A DNA stretch of 48,238 bases, from contig CALPPS020000009.1 in NCBI GenBank assembly GCA_943325515.2, positions 1 through 48,238 on the forward strand, given 5' to 3'. How positions within the stretch are numbered: the first letter of the stretch is position 1; each line of letters starts with the position of its first letter. This DNA is from Flavobacterium psychrophilum. GTDB lineage: Bacteria; Bacteroidota; Bacteroidia; Flavobacteriales; Flavobacteriaceae. Both the position numbers and the translations under genes were made by a program. The notes beneath the pieces are model-generated. The model made no database searches and was not told the origin of the DNA. It worked only from the letters and a program-made list of their open reading frames with translations. Below are positions 17,092-26,237 of this stretch, one piece after another.

Positions 17092-17838
17092 ATGAAAATA
17101 TTAGTTTGCATCAGCCATGTGCCTGATACTACCTCTAAAATCAACTTTATCAATGATGATTCTGAGTTTGACACTAATGGTGTTCAATATGTTATTAATC
17201 CTAATGACGAATTCGGGTTAACCAGAGCCATTTGGTTTCAAGAACAACAAGGCGCAAATGTAACTGTGGTAAATGTAGGTAGTGCAGATACCGAACCAAC
17301 TTTAAGAAAAGCTTTAGCTATTGGAGCTAATGAAGCAATCAGAGTTAATGCCAATCCAACCGATGGTTTTTTTGTAGCAAAACAATTAGCAGAAGTAGTT
17401 AAGAATGGCAATTATGACTTAATAATTTGTGGGAAGGAATCTCTTGATTACAATGGTGGAATGGTACCAGGAATGTTAGCAGCATTGCTAAATTTTAATT
17501 TTGTGAATTCTTGTACGGAATTAACTATTGATGGAACTTCTGCTAAAGCAACGAGAGAAATTGATGGTGGAAAAGAAATAATTTCTGCTTCACTTCCATT
17601 AGTAATCGGTGGACAAAAAGGATTAGTAGAAGAAAAAGATTTGCGCATTCCAAATATGAGAGGAATTATGACCGCCAGAACTAAAGTATTAACTGTTCTT
17701 GAACCAGTTGCTGCAAATAATAATACAAAAGCAGTAAAATTTGAAAAACCAGCACCTAAATCTGCTGTGAAATTATTTTCTGCAGATGATTTAGACGGAC
17801 TAATAAATGCATTACACAACGAAGCAAAAGTTATTTAA
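17092..17838 (+). CDS. etfB: Electron transfer flavoprotein, beta subunit
   Basis: A 248-residue ETF beta subunit. It starts MKILVCISHVPDTTSKINF, as is typical, has the AMP-binding region with CGKESLDYNGGMVPG, and ends in an alpha-interacting tail (FSADDLDGLINAL). With EtfA it accepts electrons from acyl-CoA and other dehydrogenases and passes them towards the quinone pool. It is followed after 80 nt by etfA, the usual pairing; the spacer contains a duplicated 14-base word. Confidence 0.96.
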   Translation: MKILVCISHVPDTTSKINFINDDSEFDTNGVQYVINPNDEFGLTRAIWFQEQQGANVTVVNVGSADTEPTLRKALAIGANEAIRVNANPTDGFFVAKQLAEVVKNGNYDLIICGKESLDYNGGMVPGMLAALLNFNFVNSCTELTIDGTSAKATREIDGGKEIISASLPLVIGGQKGLVEEKDLRIPNMRGIMTARTKVLTVLEPVAANNNTKAVKFEKPAPKSAVKLFSADDLDGLINALHNEAKVI

Positions 17839-17885
17839 AAACCAGATTGAAGATTAACGATTTTTGAATGCTGATTGCAAAAAAA

Positions 17886-17913
17886 TCTTAAAACTTAAAT
17901 CTTAAAACTTAAA
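17886..17913. repeat. Tandem 14-base duplication before etfA
   Basis: TCTTAAAACTTAAA occurs twice head to tail, ending five bases before the etfA ATG. It is one of several word-repeat spacers between co-directional genes in this window. Confidence 0.85.
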
Positions 17914-17918
17914 TCAAT

Positions 17919-18887
17919 ATGTCAATATTAATATACGCAGAATCCGCAGATGGAAAATTCAAAAAAGTTGCCTTTGAAGTAGCTTCATATGCCAAAAAAG
18001 TTGCCGAATCTCTAGGCACAACTGTTACCGCTATAACCATAAATGCTAAAAATATATCCGATTTATCAAAACATGGCGTAGATAAAGTACTGAAAGTATC
18101 TAACGAAAAACTCTCAAATTTTAATGCTAAAGCCTATGCAGACATTATCAAACAAGCTGCTCAAAAAGAAAATGCTAAAATAATTTTACTTTCTTCAACA
18201 ACTGATAGTTTGTATATGGCACCTTTGGTAGCGGTTGGTTTAGATGCCGGATTAGCGTCAAATGTGGTTGGATTACCTCTATCAACTTCACCATTCCAAG
18301 TAAAGAGAACTGCTTTTTCAAACAAAGCAGTTAACATAACCGAAATTTCTACTGAGGTAAAAGTACTTAGCCTAGCTAAAAATTCTTATGGTGTTTTTGA
18401 AAATAATTCATCTGCTAGCGAAGAAGATTTTGCTCCAAGTTTAAACGATAGTGATTTTAACGTAAAAGTAGAATCAGTAGAAAAGTCAACAGGAAAAGTA
18501 ACCATTGCTGATGCTGATGTTGTAGTCTCTGGTGGTCGTGGATTAAAGGGACCAGAAAATTGGGGAATATTAGAAGAATTAGCTTCTGTGCTTGGCGCAG
18601 CAACTGCTTGTTCAAAACCAGTTTCTGATTTAGGTTGGCGTCCACATAGCGAGCACGTTGGTCAAACAGGTAAACCAGTTGCAACAAACTTATATATCGC
18701 CATAGGAATATCTGGAGCTATACAACATATTGCGGGAGTTAATTCCTCAAAAATAAAAGTAGTTATCAATTCTGATGCTGACGCACCCTTTTTTAAAGTA
18801 GCCGATTATGGTATTGTAGGTGATGCTTTTGATATCGTCCCAAGATTAACAAAAAAACTAACAGAATTCAAAGCTCAAAACACATAA
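17919..18887 (+). CDS. etfA: Electron transfer flavoprotein, alpha subunit
   Basis: A 322-residue ETF alpha subunit with the N-terminal ETF fold and a C-terminal FAD-binding domain: VVSGGRGLKGPENW, the SKPVSDLGWRPHSEHVGQTG segment cited by its core DLGWRP, and the IAIGISGAIQH loop, which bind FAD. Length and order (etfB then etfA) are normal. A T-rich terminator follows at 18908-18950, closing a two-gene operon. Confidence 0.96.
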   Translation: MSILIYAESADGKFKKVAFEVASYAKKVAESLGTTVTAITINAKNISDLSKHGVDKVLKVSNEKLSNFNAKAYADIIKQAAQKENAKIILLSSTTDSLYMAPLVAVGLDAGLASNVVGLPLSTSPFQVKRTAFSNKAVNITEISTEVKVLSLAKNSYGVFENNSSASEEDFAPSLNDSDFNVKVESVEKSTGKVTIADADVVVSGGRGLKGPENWGILEELASVLGAATACSKPVSDLGWRPHSEHVGQTGKPVATNLYIAIGISGAIQHIAGVNSSKIKVVINSDADAPFFKVADYGIVGDAFDIVPRLTKKLTEFKAQNT

Positions 18888-18907
18888 GCAAATATATTAA
18901 TTCAAAT

Positions 18908-18950
18908 AAAGAGCTATCTGAAATTTTAATTTTCTTATGGCTCTTTTTTT
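18908..18950 (+). terminator. Terminator of etfBA
   Basis: AAAGAGC pairs with GCTCTTT across an A/T-rich inner part that can itself pair (GAAA with TTTC); seven T residues end the stem. Confidence 0.7.
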
Positions 18951-19059
18951 ATACAATACATTTCTAAAAGAAAAAAGTTTTTGTTACTTTGCATTTCATT
19001 AAATTAGATATAAATCAAAGTCTTGATGCCTTGAAATCAATTCTTGACACAACAAAAAT

Positions 19060-19683
19060 ATGAGTTTAGTCAAACTAACTATAAAAGGCATTTCATATAG
19101 CCAAACACAGAATGGCGCGTATGCATTGATTTTAAATGAAGTTGATGGAGAGCGAAAACTGCCTATAGTAATTGGTGCTTTTGAAGCGCAATCTATAGCT
19201 ATTGCTCTTGAAAAAGAAATTAAACCTCCAAGACCATTAACCCATGATTTATTTAAAAGTTTTGCAGATAGATTTGATATTATTGTAAAACAAGTTATAA
19301 TTCACAAACTGGTTGATGGTGTTTTCTACTCAAGTATTATTTGTGAAAGAGATAAAATTGAAGAGATAATTGATGCTAGAACTTCGGATGCTATTGCACT
19401 AGCTTTGAGATTTAATGCTCCAATTTTTACTTATAAAAATATTTTAGACAAAGCCGGAATTTATTTAAACAATCCAACTGAAATTGAAAATCAAAATATA
19501 GATGAAGGATTGCTTTCATCACCTGAAACTTTTGGATTAAATAGAGAGGGAACCGAACCAAAGGAAGTTTATGCTAAATTGAGCTTAACAGAACTTCATA
19601 CATTACTTGAGACAGCTGTACAAAACGAAGATTATGAAAAAGCAGCCAGAATAAGAGACGAAATTTCAAAAAGAGAATCGTAA
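19060..19683 (+). CDS. Bifunctional nuclease family protein with UVR motif
   Basis: A 207-residue protein. Residues 1-135 form the BFN domain (PF02577, DUF151), with LPIVIGAFEAQSIAIAL and the RTSDAIALALRFNAPIF block; the C-terminal 40 residues are a UvrB/UvrC helical-hairpin motif (LLETAVQNEDYEKAARIRDE). Relatives include a plant nuclease with DNase/RNase activity, but the bacterial role is unproved. The stop codon is immediately followed by the thyA ATG, so the two are co-translated. A -7-like TTACTTTG at 18984-18991 may be the operon promoter. Confidence 0.93.
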   Translation: MSLVKLTIKGISYSQTQNGAYALILNEVDGERKLPIVIGAFEAQSIAIALEKEIKPPRPLTHDLFKSFADRFDIIVKQVIIHKLVDGVFYSSIICERDKIEEIIDARTSDAIALALRFNAPIFTYKNILDKAGIYLNNPTEIENQNIDEGLLSSPETFGLNREGTEPKEVYAKLSLTELHTLLETAVQNEDYEKAARIRDEISKRES

Positions 19684-20508
19684 ATGAAACAATATCATGA
19701 TTTAATGCGACACGTTTTAGAAAACGGTTGTCAAAAAGGAGACAGAACAGGAACAGGAACCAAAAGTGTTTTTGGTTATCAAATGCGTTTTGATTTAAAT
19801 GAAGGTTTCCCTATGGTAACTACCAAAAAATTACATTTAAAATCAATTATCTATGAATTACTTTGGTTTTTAAAAGGTGATACAAATATCAATTATTTAA
19901 AAGAAAATGGCGTTAAAATTTGGGATGAATGGGCCGATGAAAATGGTGATTTAGGGCCTGTTTACGGCCATCAATGGCGCAACTGGAATAGCGAAGAAAT
20001 TGATCAAATAACAGAATTAATAGATACATTAAAAACAAATCCTAATAGTAGAAGAATGTTAGTTTCTGCATGGAACCCTTCTGTTTTGCCAGACACATCA
20101 AAATCTTTTGCTGATAATGTTGCTAATGAAAAAGCAGCTTTACCTCCATGTCATGCCTTCTTTCAGTTTTATGTTGCTGAAGGGAAATTATCTTGTCAAT
20201 TATACCAACGAAGCGCAGATATATTTTTAGGGGTGCCTTTCAATATTGCTTCCTATGCATTATTCACTATGATGATTGCACAGGTTTGTGGTTTACAAGT
20301 AGGCGAATTTATTCACACTTTTGGAGATGCTCACATTTATAATAATCATTTTGAGCAGGTAGAATTACAATTATCTCGTGACCCAAGACCGTTGCCAAAA
20401 ATGACACTAAATCCAAATGTGAAAAATATTTTTGAGTTCCAATTTGAAGATTTTACTTTGGTTGATTACGATCCCCATCCTCATATTAAAGGCGCTGTAG
20501 CTATTTAA
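19684..20508 (+). CDS. thyA: Thymidylate synthase
   Basis: A 274-residue ThyA that methylates dUMP to dTMP with methylene-tetrahydrofolate. The catalytic Cys156 lies in [12 protein letters not shown]; the [12 protein letters not shown] and GDAHIYNNH motifs bind dUMP, and DPHPHIKG marks the C-terminal end, with the family's terminal AI/VAI. It starts directly at the stop of the nuclease gene and heads a set with folA, which regenerates the tetrahydrofolate ThyA oxidises. Confidence 0.98.
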   Translation: MKQYHDLMRHVLENGCQKGDRTGTGTKSVFGYQMRFDLNEGFPMVTTKKLHLKSIIYELLWFLKGDTNINYLKENGVKIWDEWADENGDLGPVYGHQWRNWNSEEIDQITELIDTLKTNPNSRRMLVSAWNPSVLPDTSKSFADNVANEKAALPPCHAFFQFYVAEGKLSCQLYQRSADIFLGVPFNIASYALFTMMIAQVCGLQVGEFIHTFGDAHIYNNHFEQVELQLSRDPRPLPKMTLNPNVKNIFEFQFEDFTLVDYDPHPHIKGAVAI

Positions 20509-20540
20509 ATAATTTTTATCTCAATGATAAATTTAGTCTT

Positions 20541-20879
20541 ATGGAAAAAGAACAACACGAATTATATGAATATGCTAGAGATAGAATAAAACAAAAAAAA
20601 AATTTGTACTATCATTTTATTCTTCTATTTATTGGAAGTATATTTTTGTTCATTACCAATAAATGGTTGTCTTTTTATCGCGAAACTACATGGTGGATTT
20701 GGGCAGTAACTATCTGGATATTTGTTTTCCTATTTCATTTTATCAAAGTTTTTATTATTGATAGTTTTATGAACAAAAATTGGGAACGATCACAAATCGA
20801 CAAGTTAATGCTCCAACAAACTAAAAAAGTTGAAAAACTAAAAAATGATTTAGAAAATTCTAAATCTTCAGAAGAATGA
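20541..20879 (+). CDS. 2TM domain-containing membrane protein
   Basis: A 112-residue protein of the 2TM family (PF13239). A charged N-terminus with YEYARDRIKQKKNLYYH leads to two hydrophobic helices (about residues 23-42 and 52-75), then a conserved WERSQIDKLM and a Lys/Glu-rich coiled tail. Function unknown; related domains precede LytTR regulators or stand alone in Bacteroidota. Its stop overlaps the folA start by four bases (ATGA), so it is coupled to folA and lies between thyA and folA. Confidence 0.9.
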   Translation: MEKEQHELYEYARDRIKQKKNLYYHFILLFIGSIFLFITNKWLSFYRETTWWIWAVTIWIFVFLFHFIKVFIIDSFMNKNWERSQIDKLMLQQTKKVEKLKNDLENSKSSEE

Positions 20880-21358
20880 TAACACTTATTGCAGCTGTTG
20901 CACAAAATAATGCACTCGGTAAAGACAATCAATTACTTTGGCATTTACCCGATGATTTTAAAAGATTTAAAATCATTACATCAGGACATTACATAATTAT
21001 GGGAAGAAAAACTTTTGAAAGTTTTCCAAAACCATTACCCAATAGAACTCATGTAATAATCACACGTCAAAAAAATTATAACTCAGAAGGTTGTATCGTA
21101 GTGAATTCCTTAGATGAAGCCATACAATCTTGTCCAAAAAACGAAGCCATATTCATCATTGGTGGTGGAGAAATTTATAAGCAATCCATAGCAATTGCAG
21201 ATAAAATTGATATTACCAGAGTTCATAATAGTTTTGAAGCTGATACTTTTTTTCCTGAAATTGAAATAGAAAAATGGCAATTGATATTTGAAGAATTTCA
21301 TTCAAAAGACGAAAGACATGATTTTGATTTCACTTTTCAAACTTATGTTAGAAAATAA
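20876..21358 (+). CDS. folA: Dihydrofolate reductase
   Basis: A 160-residue chromosomal DHFR that reduces dihydrofolate to tetrahydrofolate with NADPH. Trp22 and Asp27 (LLWHLPDDFKRFK) are the substrate-binding pair; GRKTFESFPKPLPNR and IIGGGEIY form the NADPH site. The normal length and linkage with thyA indicate the housekeeping enzyme, not a mobile resistance type. Confidence 0.97.
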   Translation: MITLIAAVAQNNALGKDNQLLWHLPDDFKRFKIITSGHYIIMGRKTFESFPKPLPNRTHVIITRQKNYNSEGCIVVNSLDEAIQSCPKNEAIFIIGGGEIYKQSIAIADKIDITRVHNSFEADTFFPEIEIEKWQLIFEEFHSKDERHDFDFTFQTYVRK

Positions 21359-21419
21359 TTTTGTTTTTCATCCGAGTTTCAATCAATAATAAAGCCCTAT
21401 TCTAATTAAAATATTGGTT

Positions 21420-21442
21420 TATCTTTGTAGAAAATTCTACAA
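21420..21442 (+). promoter_or_regulatory. ubiE promoter -7 element with overlapping palindrome
   Basis: TATCTTTG (21420-21427) is an exact TAnnTTTG. The inverted repeat TTGTAGAA-AA-TTCTACAA (21425-21442) overlaps its last bases, the predicted start site and the A of the ATG. The predicted leader is about 8 nt. No strong TTG was found 20 nt upstream. Confidence 0.45.
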
Positions 21443-22173
21443 TGTCAAAAAATATAACTCCTTATAAGGATTCTACACTTAGCAAAAAAGATCAAGTAAC
21501 CAAAATGTTTGATACTATTTCAGGAAGCTATGATGGACTGAATAGGGTTATTTCACTTGGAATAGATGTCAAGTGGCGAAAAAAAGTAGTTAATTTAGTT
21601 GCAAAAAAAAATCCTGAAAATATTCTTGATATTGCCACAGGCACAGGAGATTTAGCAATTTTAATGACACAAACTTCTGCAAAAAAAATTGTTGGACTAG
21701 ATTTGTCTGTAGGCATGCTCGATGTAGGAAAACAAAAAATAATAGATAAAAACCTAACTGACAAAATAGAAATGGTTGTGGGTGATAGTGAAAACATTCC
21801 TTATCCTGATAATTATTTTGATGCCATTACCGTTTCATTTGGAATCAGAAATTTTGAAACGTTGGAAAAAGGGCTATCAGAAATCTATAGAGTTTTAAAA
21901 CCTAATGGCATTTTTGTAATACTTGAAACTTCGGTTCCAACTAAATTTCCATTCAAACAAGGATATGCTTTTTATACTAAATTGATACTACCGTTAATTG
22001 GAAAAATACTTTCAAAAGACAATAATGCATATGGATATTTATCAGAATCAGCAGCCAATTTTCCATTTGGCGAAGCTTTAAACAATATTTTAGAAAAAAT
22101 ATCGTTTATAGAATGTAAAGCGATGCCACAAACATTTGGTGTTGCAACCATTTATACCGCCACAAAACAATAA
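21442..22173 (+). CDS. ubiE: Demethylmenaquinone (ubiquinone/menaquinone) methyltransferase
   Basis: A 243-residue class I SAM-dependent methyltransferase performing the last step of menaquinone synthesis. Motif I is DIATGTGDLAI (about residues 64-74); GIRNFE and EIYRVLKPNGI follow at the usual spacing, and the family C-terminal block GVATIYTA is intact. Flavobacteria use menaquinone, so menaquinone methylation (MenG) is the likely activity. It is followed after 22 nt by porT, a known neighbour in this phylum. Confidence 0.95.
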   Translation: MSKNITPYKDSTLSKKDQVTKMFDTISGSYDGLNRVISLGIDVKWRKKVVNLVAKKNPENILDIATGTGDLAILMTQTSAKKIVGLDLSVGMLDVGKQKIIDKNLTDKIEMVVGDSENIPYPDNYFDAITVSFGIRNFETLEKGLSEIYRVLKPNGIFVILETSVPTKFPFKQGYAFYTKLILPLIGKILSKDNNAYGYLSESAANFPFGEALNNILEKISFIECKAMPQTFGVATIYTATKQ

Positions 22174-22195
22174 AACTGATTTTTTTAGCAACAAA

Positions 22196-22897
22196 ATGAA
22201 AAAAATAATTGTCTTTTTTATACTAATTTCAATTTCAACTCAAGCGCAGTTAGGAAAAAGTATTTTTTCAAAAGATCCAATTATTAATTTGGAAAATTTT
22301 GACAAACAGAGGCTTTATTGGGGTTATTTTCTTGGGTTTAGTACTTTTGATTTCAAAACAGATTATAAAATTCCTGGACAAGATATCAACATAACAGGAA
22401 ATACAGGGTTTAATGTTGGTCTTGTTGGGAGTCTTCGTCTACAAGAATATATAGAATTGCGCTTTGAACCCGGTCTTTATTATGCTAGTAGAACATTGAC
22501 TTATTCTCAATTCTCAAATGATAGAGATGCTTTGCGCGAAGTAAAAGCAACTTATATTGATTTTCCATTAATGCTAAAATTTTGTTCTAAAAGGACCGGA
22601 AACGTGAGACCCTATTTAGTTGGCGGCTTGTCATCAACATTAAATTTGTCAAGTAATTCTAAATCAAAAGATGATAATTTCCAACAAAAATTTAGAGTAA
22701 AAACTTGGACTCAGAATTACACTCTAGGTTTCGGTATGGATTTATATTTTGAATACTTTAAATTTTCTCCTTCCATTAGAGGGGTTTTTGGATTGAAAGA
22801 TGAATTAATTAGAGATGATGACCCGAATAGCCCTTGGACTGGAAATATTCATTCGATGAAAACACGAGCTGTGCTTATCAATTTTACATTCCATTAA
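22196..22897 (+). CDS. porT: PorT family gliding / type IX secretion protein
   Basis: A 233-residue outer-membrane beta-barrel protein with signal peptide MKKIIVFFILISISTQAQ. The NFDKQRLYWGYFLGFSTFDF segment (core YWGYFLGF) and the IDFPLMLKF and PYLVGGLS blocks fit PorT (SprT in gliding Flavobacteria), required for the type IX secretion system. Start: the ATG at 22196 precedes the signal peptide; a longer frame begins inside ubiE and is not used. It is convergent with the TrmH-type gene 18 nt away. No other T9SS core gene is in the window; porT is normally unlinked from porKLMN. Confidence 0.85.
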   Translation: MKKIIVFFILISISTQAQLGKSIFSKDPIINLENFDKQRLYWGYFLGFSTFDFKTDYKIPGQDINITGNTGFNVGLVGSLRLQEYIELRFEPGLYYASRTLTYSQFSNDRDALREVKATYIDFPLMLKFCSKRTGNVRPYLVGGLSSTLNLSSNSKSKDDNFQQKFRVKTWTQNYTLGFGMDLYFEYFKFSPSIRGVFGLKDELIRDDDPNSPWTGNIHSMKTRAVLINFTFH

Positions 22898-22915
22898 AAA
22901 ACTTAAACCATTTCT

Positions 22916-23647
22916 CTATTCAATATTTCGCCTAAATTCGCTTAAAAATATTGCGGTTGCAGTAGCAACGTTTAAACTTTCTGCTTTTTGAATATCTCCA
23001 AATCTAGGTATTGCAATTCTATTTTTAATAAATTTTTCTAATTCTGATGAAATCCCATTGGCTTCATTTCCAAATATCAGAATTCCATCTGCTGATAATT
23101 TTTCTTTATAAATAGTTGCGCCATCCATAAAAGCTCCAAAAACAGGTAGAGAAGTATTGGCAATAAAACTTTTTAAATCTAAATAACTGACATTTACTCT
23201 AGCAATAGAGCCCATAGTGGCTTGAATAACTTTTGGATTATAAACATCTACTGTCTCAGGAGAACACAAGATTTGTTTAACTCCAAACCAATCTGAAAGC
23301 CTAATAATAGTTCCTAAATTTCCTGGATCACGAATGTCGTCAAGAGCTACAATCAACCCTGAATTTTTGATTGCATTATCCTTAGGAATTTTAAAAATAG
23401 CCAAACAAGTACTTGGTGAACTCAAAGCAGAAATTCTTTTCATGTCTTGTTCGCTGATCAAAGATTTTTGGTAATTAGCTATGTTTTCAAAAATACTTGT
23501 AGTTTCATACAAATGTTCAAGCACAAAATTTGATTGTAACAATTCTTGAATTACTTTTACACCTTCAGCAATAAATATTTGGTATTCTAATCGATATTTT
23601 TTTTGTTGAAGACTTGTGATTAATTTTATTTGGCTTTTACTAACCAT
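22916..23647 (-). CDS. TrmH/SpoU family RNA 2'-O-methyltransferase
   Basis: A 243-residue SPOUT enzyme that methylates ribose in rRNA or tRNA. An N-terminal substrate-binding domain (SLQQKKYRLEYQIFIAEG, core FIAEGVKVI) precedes the knot domain with DDIRDPGNLGTIIR, FGNEANGIS and the C-terminal IPRFGDIQKAESLNVATA, core AESLNVATA; these are SpoU motifs 1-3. The target nucleotide cannot be read. ATG at 23647 (MVSKSQIKL) is chosen over one 17 codons upstream, which would run through the tamL promoter and start codon. Confidence 0.94.
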   Translation of the reverse strand: MVSKSQIKLITSLQQKKYRLEYQIFIAEGVKVIQELLQSNFVLEHLYETTSIFENIANYQKSLISEQDMKRISALSSPSTCLAIFKIPKDNAIKNSGLIVALDDIRDPGNLGTIIRLSDWFGVKQILCSPETVDVYNPKVIQATMGSIARVNVSYLDLKSFIANTSLPVFGAFMDGATIYKEKLSADGILIFGNEANGISSELEKFIKNRIAIPRFGDIQKAESLNVATATAIFLSEFRRNIE

Positions 23648-23664
23648 AAAATACTGTATTTTTG
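23629..23664 (+). promoter_or_regulatory. Promoter of tamL, inside the divergent gene's start
   Basis: TTTG at 23629-23632 and TATTTTTG at 23657-23664 (exact TAnnTTTG) with a 24-nt gap. The upstream half lies within the first codons of the divergent trmH-type gene. The predicted transcript starts near 23671, after which the first usable start codon is the TTG at 23685. Confidence 0.5.
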
Positions 23665-23684
23665 AATTATATATTTCAGACCAC

Positions 23685-26237
23685 TTGAAAAAGAGCATTA
23701 CAAAAATATCACTATTTATTCTAACTGCACTAATTATAATTAGTTGTAACGCTATAAAAAGAGTTCCCGATGGAAAAAGTCTCTTGACTAAAAATGATAT
23801 TTATGTTGATAACAAAAAAGACAACTCTGAAGACAACACAAATCAACTATACCAAAAACAAAACAGTTCTATCCTAGGATACAGACTTCGGTTAAATATT
23901 TTCAATTTGGCCAGGCCAAAATCAGATTCATTATTCAAATCAAAAATGATTAAGGATCCAAAAAGATATTATAGAAAAGCCAAATGGCTTTCTAAAAAAC
24001 AAGTAAAAAGATTAGGCGAATCGTTCTTGTACTCAGGCATAGATAATTTTTTAAGAAAAACAGGTGAAGCGCCAATTATTTTAGACACTTCAAGCACTAA
24101 AAAATCTTTAAAGCGATTAAAATCCTATTATTTTAATAGAGGATATTTTGATGTTGTAACAAAATTTAAAATTGATAGTTTAGATAAGAAAAAAGTAAAA
24201 CTTAGATATGACATTGAAACTGGAAAGCCATACATGGTTGATAGTATCAGCAGCTATATCACAAGTAAACCGTTAGATTCTATTTATCAATTAATGGAGA
24301 AATATTCTGTATTAAAATCAAACAAACGATTTAAATCTAGCGATTTTGATGATGAAAGAGTAAGAGTTACAGAAGATTTTAGAAACAATGGTGCTTTTAG
24401 ATTTCAACAAAATTATGTGACCTATGAAATTGATACGCTTTCAAAAACACATAAAGCAAATGTAGAGTTAGTAATAGAAAATGAATCTGTAAGAGTTGAA
24501 GACAGTATTTATTCTTTACCGTTCAAACTTTATAAAATTAGTAAAGTAAATATTTTTACCGATTATAGTGCTACAAATCCAAATGCCATTATTAAAGACA
24601 GTACTGTTTACAAAGGGTTCCATTTATACAGTTTCAAGAAATTGAAATATAAACCAAAAGCAATTACTGATGGTGTTTTTGTGATAAAAGGAAATTATTT
24701 TTCAGATAAAAACTCAGCTTTAACTTCAAAATATTTAAGTAATCTAAAAGTTTTCAACTATCCATTAATACAATATGTTCAGGATAAAAATCAAGAAGAT
24801 GGATTGATTGCTAATATTTATTTAACTCCAAGAAAGAAACATACATTTGGATTCTCAACAGATTTTACTCATTCAAACATTCAAGATTTTGGAATATCTG
24901 GAAATACATTTTTAGGAATTCGAAATGTATTTAATGGTGCTGAAACTTTTGAATTAGGATTTAGAGGTAATGTAGGTTCGTCAAAAGATTTAGCTAATCC
25001 AAATAATAATTTTTTCAATATCTCAGAAATTGGAGTTGATGCCAAATTAAATTTTCCTAGAATATTTTTTCCTTTAAAAACAGATAAAATAATTCCAAAA
25101 ACTATGATACCTTATACTACTTTTAGTGTGGGATACTCTAAACAAACCAATATTGGATTAGACAAACAGAACTTTACAAGTTCATTAGCATATAGTTGGA
25201 CACCTAAAAAAAATACAAATTTAAAATTTGATTTATTCAATGTTCAATTTGTTAGAAATCTAAATCCTTCCAACTATTTTAATATATATAAATCATCATA
25301 CAACTCCATTAATCAAATTGCTCAAAGCTATCCTACGGTAAATGCAAGTTATTTTAACCCCGTCACGGGCAACCTAATTATTGAAGATGGTGTTTTTGGG
25401 TTTGCAAATGATGTCATTGAAAATCAAACCGTTGTTGTTTCACCAAATGATACTAAATCAATCTTAAGTATTTTAGAAAGAAGAGCTAGATTGACCGAAA
25501 ACAATTTGATTTTTGCATCAAATATCACCTACGCTAAAACATCACAAAAAGATTTATTTGACAACAACTTTTATGCTGTCAAAGCAAAAATAGAATCTGC
25601 TGGAAATGTATTGTCTTTATTTGCCAACTTATCTAAACAACTGCAAAATCAAGTTGGAACCAAAACTATTTTTAATGTTGCTTATTCCCAGTATATAAAA
25701 TCTGAATTTGAATTTATTAAACATTGGGATTTAAAGCGTAAAAAAGTATTGGCTACAAAAGTTTTTGCCGGAATAGCGATACCCTATGGTAACTCAAACA
25801 GCATTCCCTTTTCTCGAAGTTATTTTGCGGGCGGAACCAATGATAATAGAGCATGGCAATCCTATAGTTTAGGCCCTGGATCAAGTGGAAGTGTTTTGGA
25901 TTTTAATGAGGCAAATATGAAACTATTATTTAGTACTGAATTAAGATTTAATATTTTCAAAAAATTAAACGGCGCTGTCTTTACTGATGTTGGAAACATT
26001 TGGAATGTTTTAGACAATACAACTTATAAACCTTCCATTTTTAGCGGATTGAAATCCTTAGGCAATATTGCTGTTGGTTCAGGATTTGGATTTAGATATG
26101 ATTTTAGTTTCTTTATTATTCGACTAGATTTAGGATTTAAAACTTATAATCCCTCTATTGATTTACAAGAAAAATGGTTTAAAGAGATGCGCTTCGATAA
26201 ATCGGTGATAAATATTGGAATTAATTATCCTTTCTAA
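23685..26237 (+). CDS. tamL: Omp85/BamA-family outer-membrane lipoprotein, TamL type
   Basis: An 850-residue protein with a lipoprotein signal (MKKSITKISLFILTALIIISC, Cys21 lipidated), POTRA-like regions in the first 400 residues, and a C-terminal 16-strand Omp85 barrel (PF01103) with the lid-lock-like FSRSYFAGGTNDNRAWQSY, core RSYFAGGTNDNRAW, and final strand INIGINYPF. In Bacteroidota such BamA-like lipoproteins are annotated as TamL, working with TamB in envelope biogenesis. The start is inferred to be TTG at 23685: it yields a standard lipoprotein signal, whereas the next upstream start lies before the promoter and inside the divergent gene. A palindrome overlaps the stop codon. Confidence 0.88.
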   Translation: MKKSITKISLFILTALIIISCNAIKRVPDGKSLLTKNDIYVDNKKDNSEDNTNQLYQKQNSSILGYRLRLNIFNLARPKSDSLFKSKMIKDPKRYYRKAKWLSKKQVKRLGESFLYSGIDNFLRKTGEAPIILDTSSTKKSLKRLKSYYFNRGYFDVVTKFKIDSLDKKKVKLRYDIETGKPYMVDSISSYITSKPLDSIYQLMEKYSVLKSNKRFKSSDFDDERVRVTEDFRNNGAFRFQQNYVTYEIDTLSKTHKANVELVIENESVRVEDSIYSLPFKLYKISKVNIFTDYSATNPNAIIKDSTVYKGFHLYSFKKLKYKPKAITDGVFVIKGNYFSDKNSALTSKYLSNLKVFNYPLIQYVQDKNQEDGLIANIYLTPRKKHTFGFSTDFTHSNIQDFGISGNTFLGIRNVFNGAETFELGFRGNVGSSKDLANPNNNFFNISEIGVDAKLNFPRIFFPLKTDKIIPKTMIPYTTFSVGYSKQTNIGLDKQNFTSSLAYSWTPKKNTNLKFDLFNVQFVRNLNPSNYFNIYKSSYNSINQIAQSYPTVNASYFNPVTGNLIIEDGVFGFANDVIENQTVVVSPNDTKSILSILERRARLTENNLIFASNITYAKTSQKDLFDNNFYAVKAKIESAGNVLSLFANLSKQLQNQVGTKTIFNVAYSQYIKSEFEFIKHWDLKRKKVLATKVFAGIAIPYGNSNSIPFSRSYFAGGTNDNRAWQSYSLGPGSSGSVLDFNEANMKLLFSTELRFNIFKKLNGAVFTDVGNIWNVLDNTTYKPSIFSGLKSLGNIAVGSGFGFRYDFSFFIIRLDLGFKTYNPSIDLQEKWFKEMRFDKSVINIGINYPF

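Noticed and set aside
19684..21358. Mobile trimethoprim-resistance cassette
   Set aside because: The DHFR is chromosomal in type, linked to thyA, with base composition like its neighbours and no integron or insertion-sequence ends.
23616..23684. Longer TamL N-terminus starting at a GTG
   Set aside because: It would start upstream of the promoter, inside the opposing gene, and bury the lipoprotein signal.
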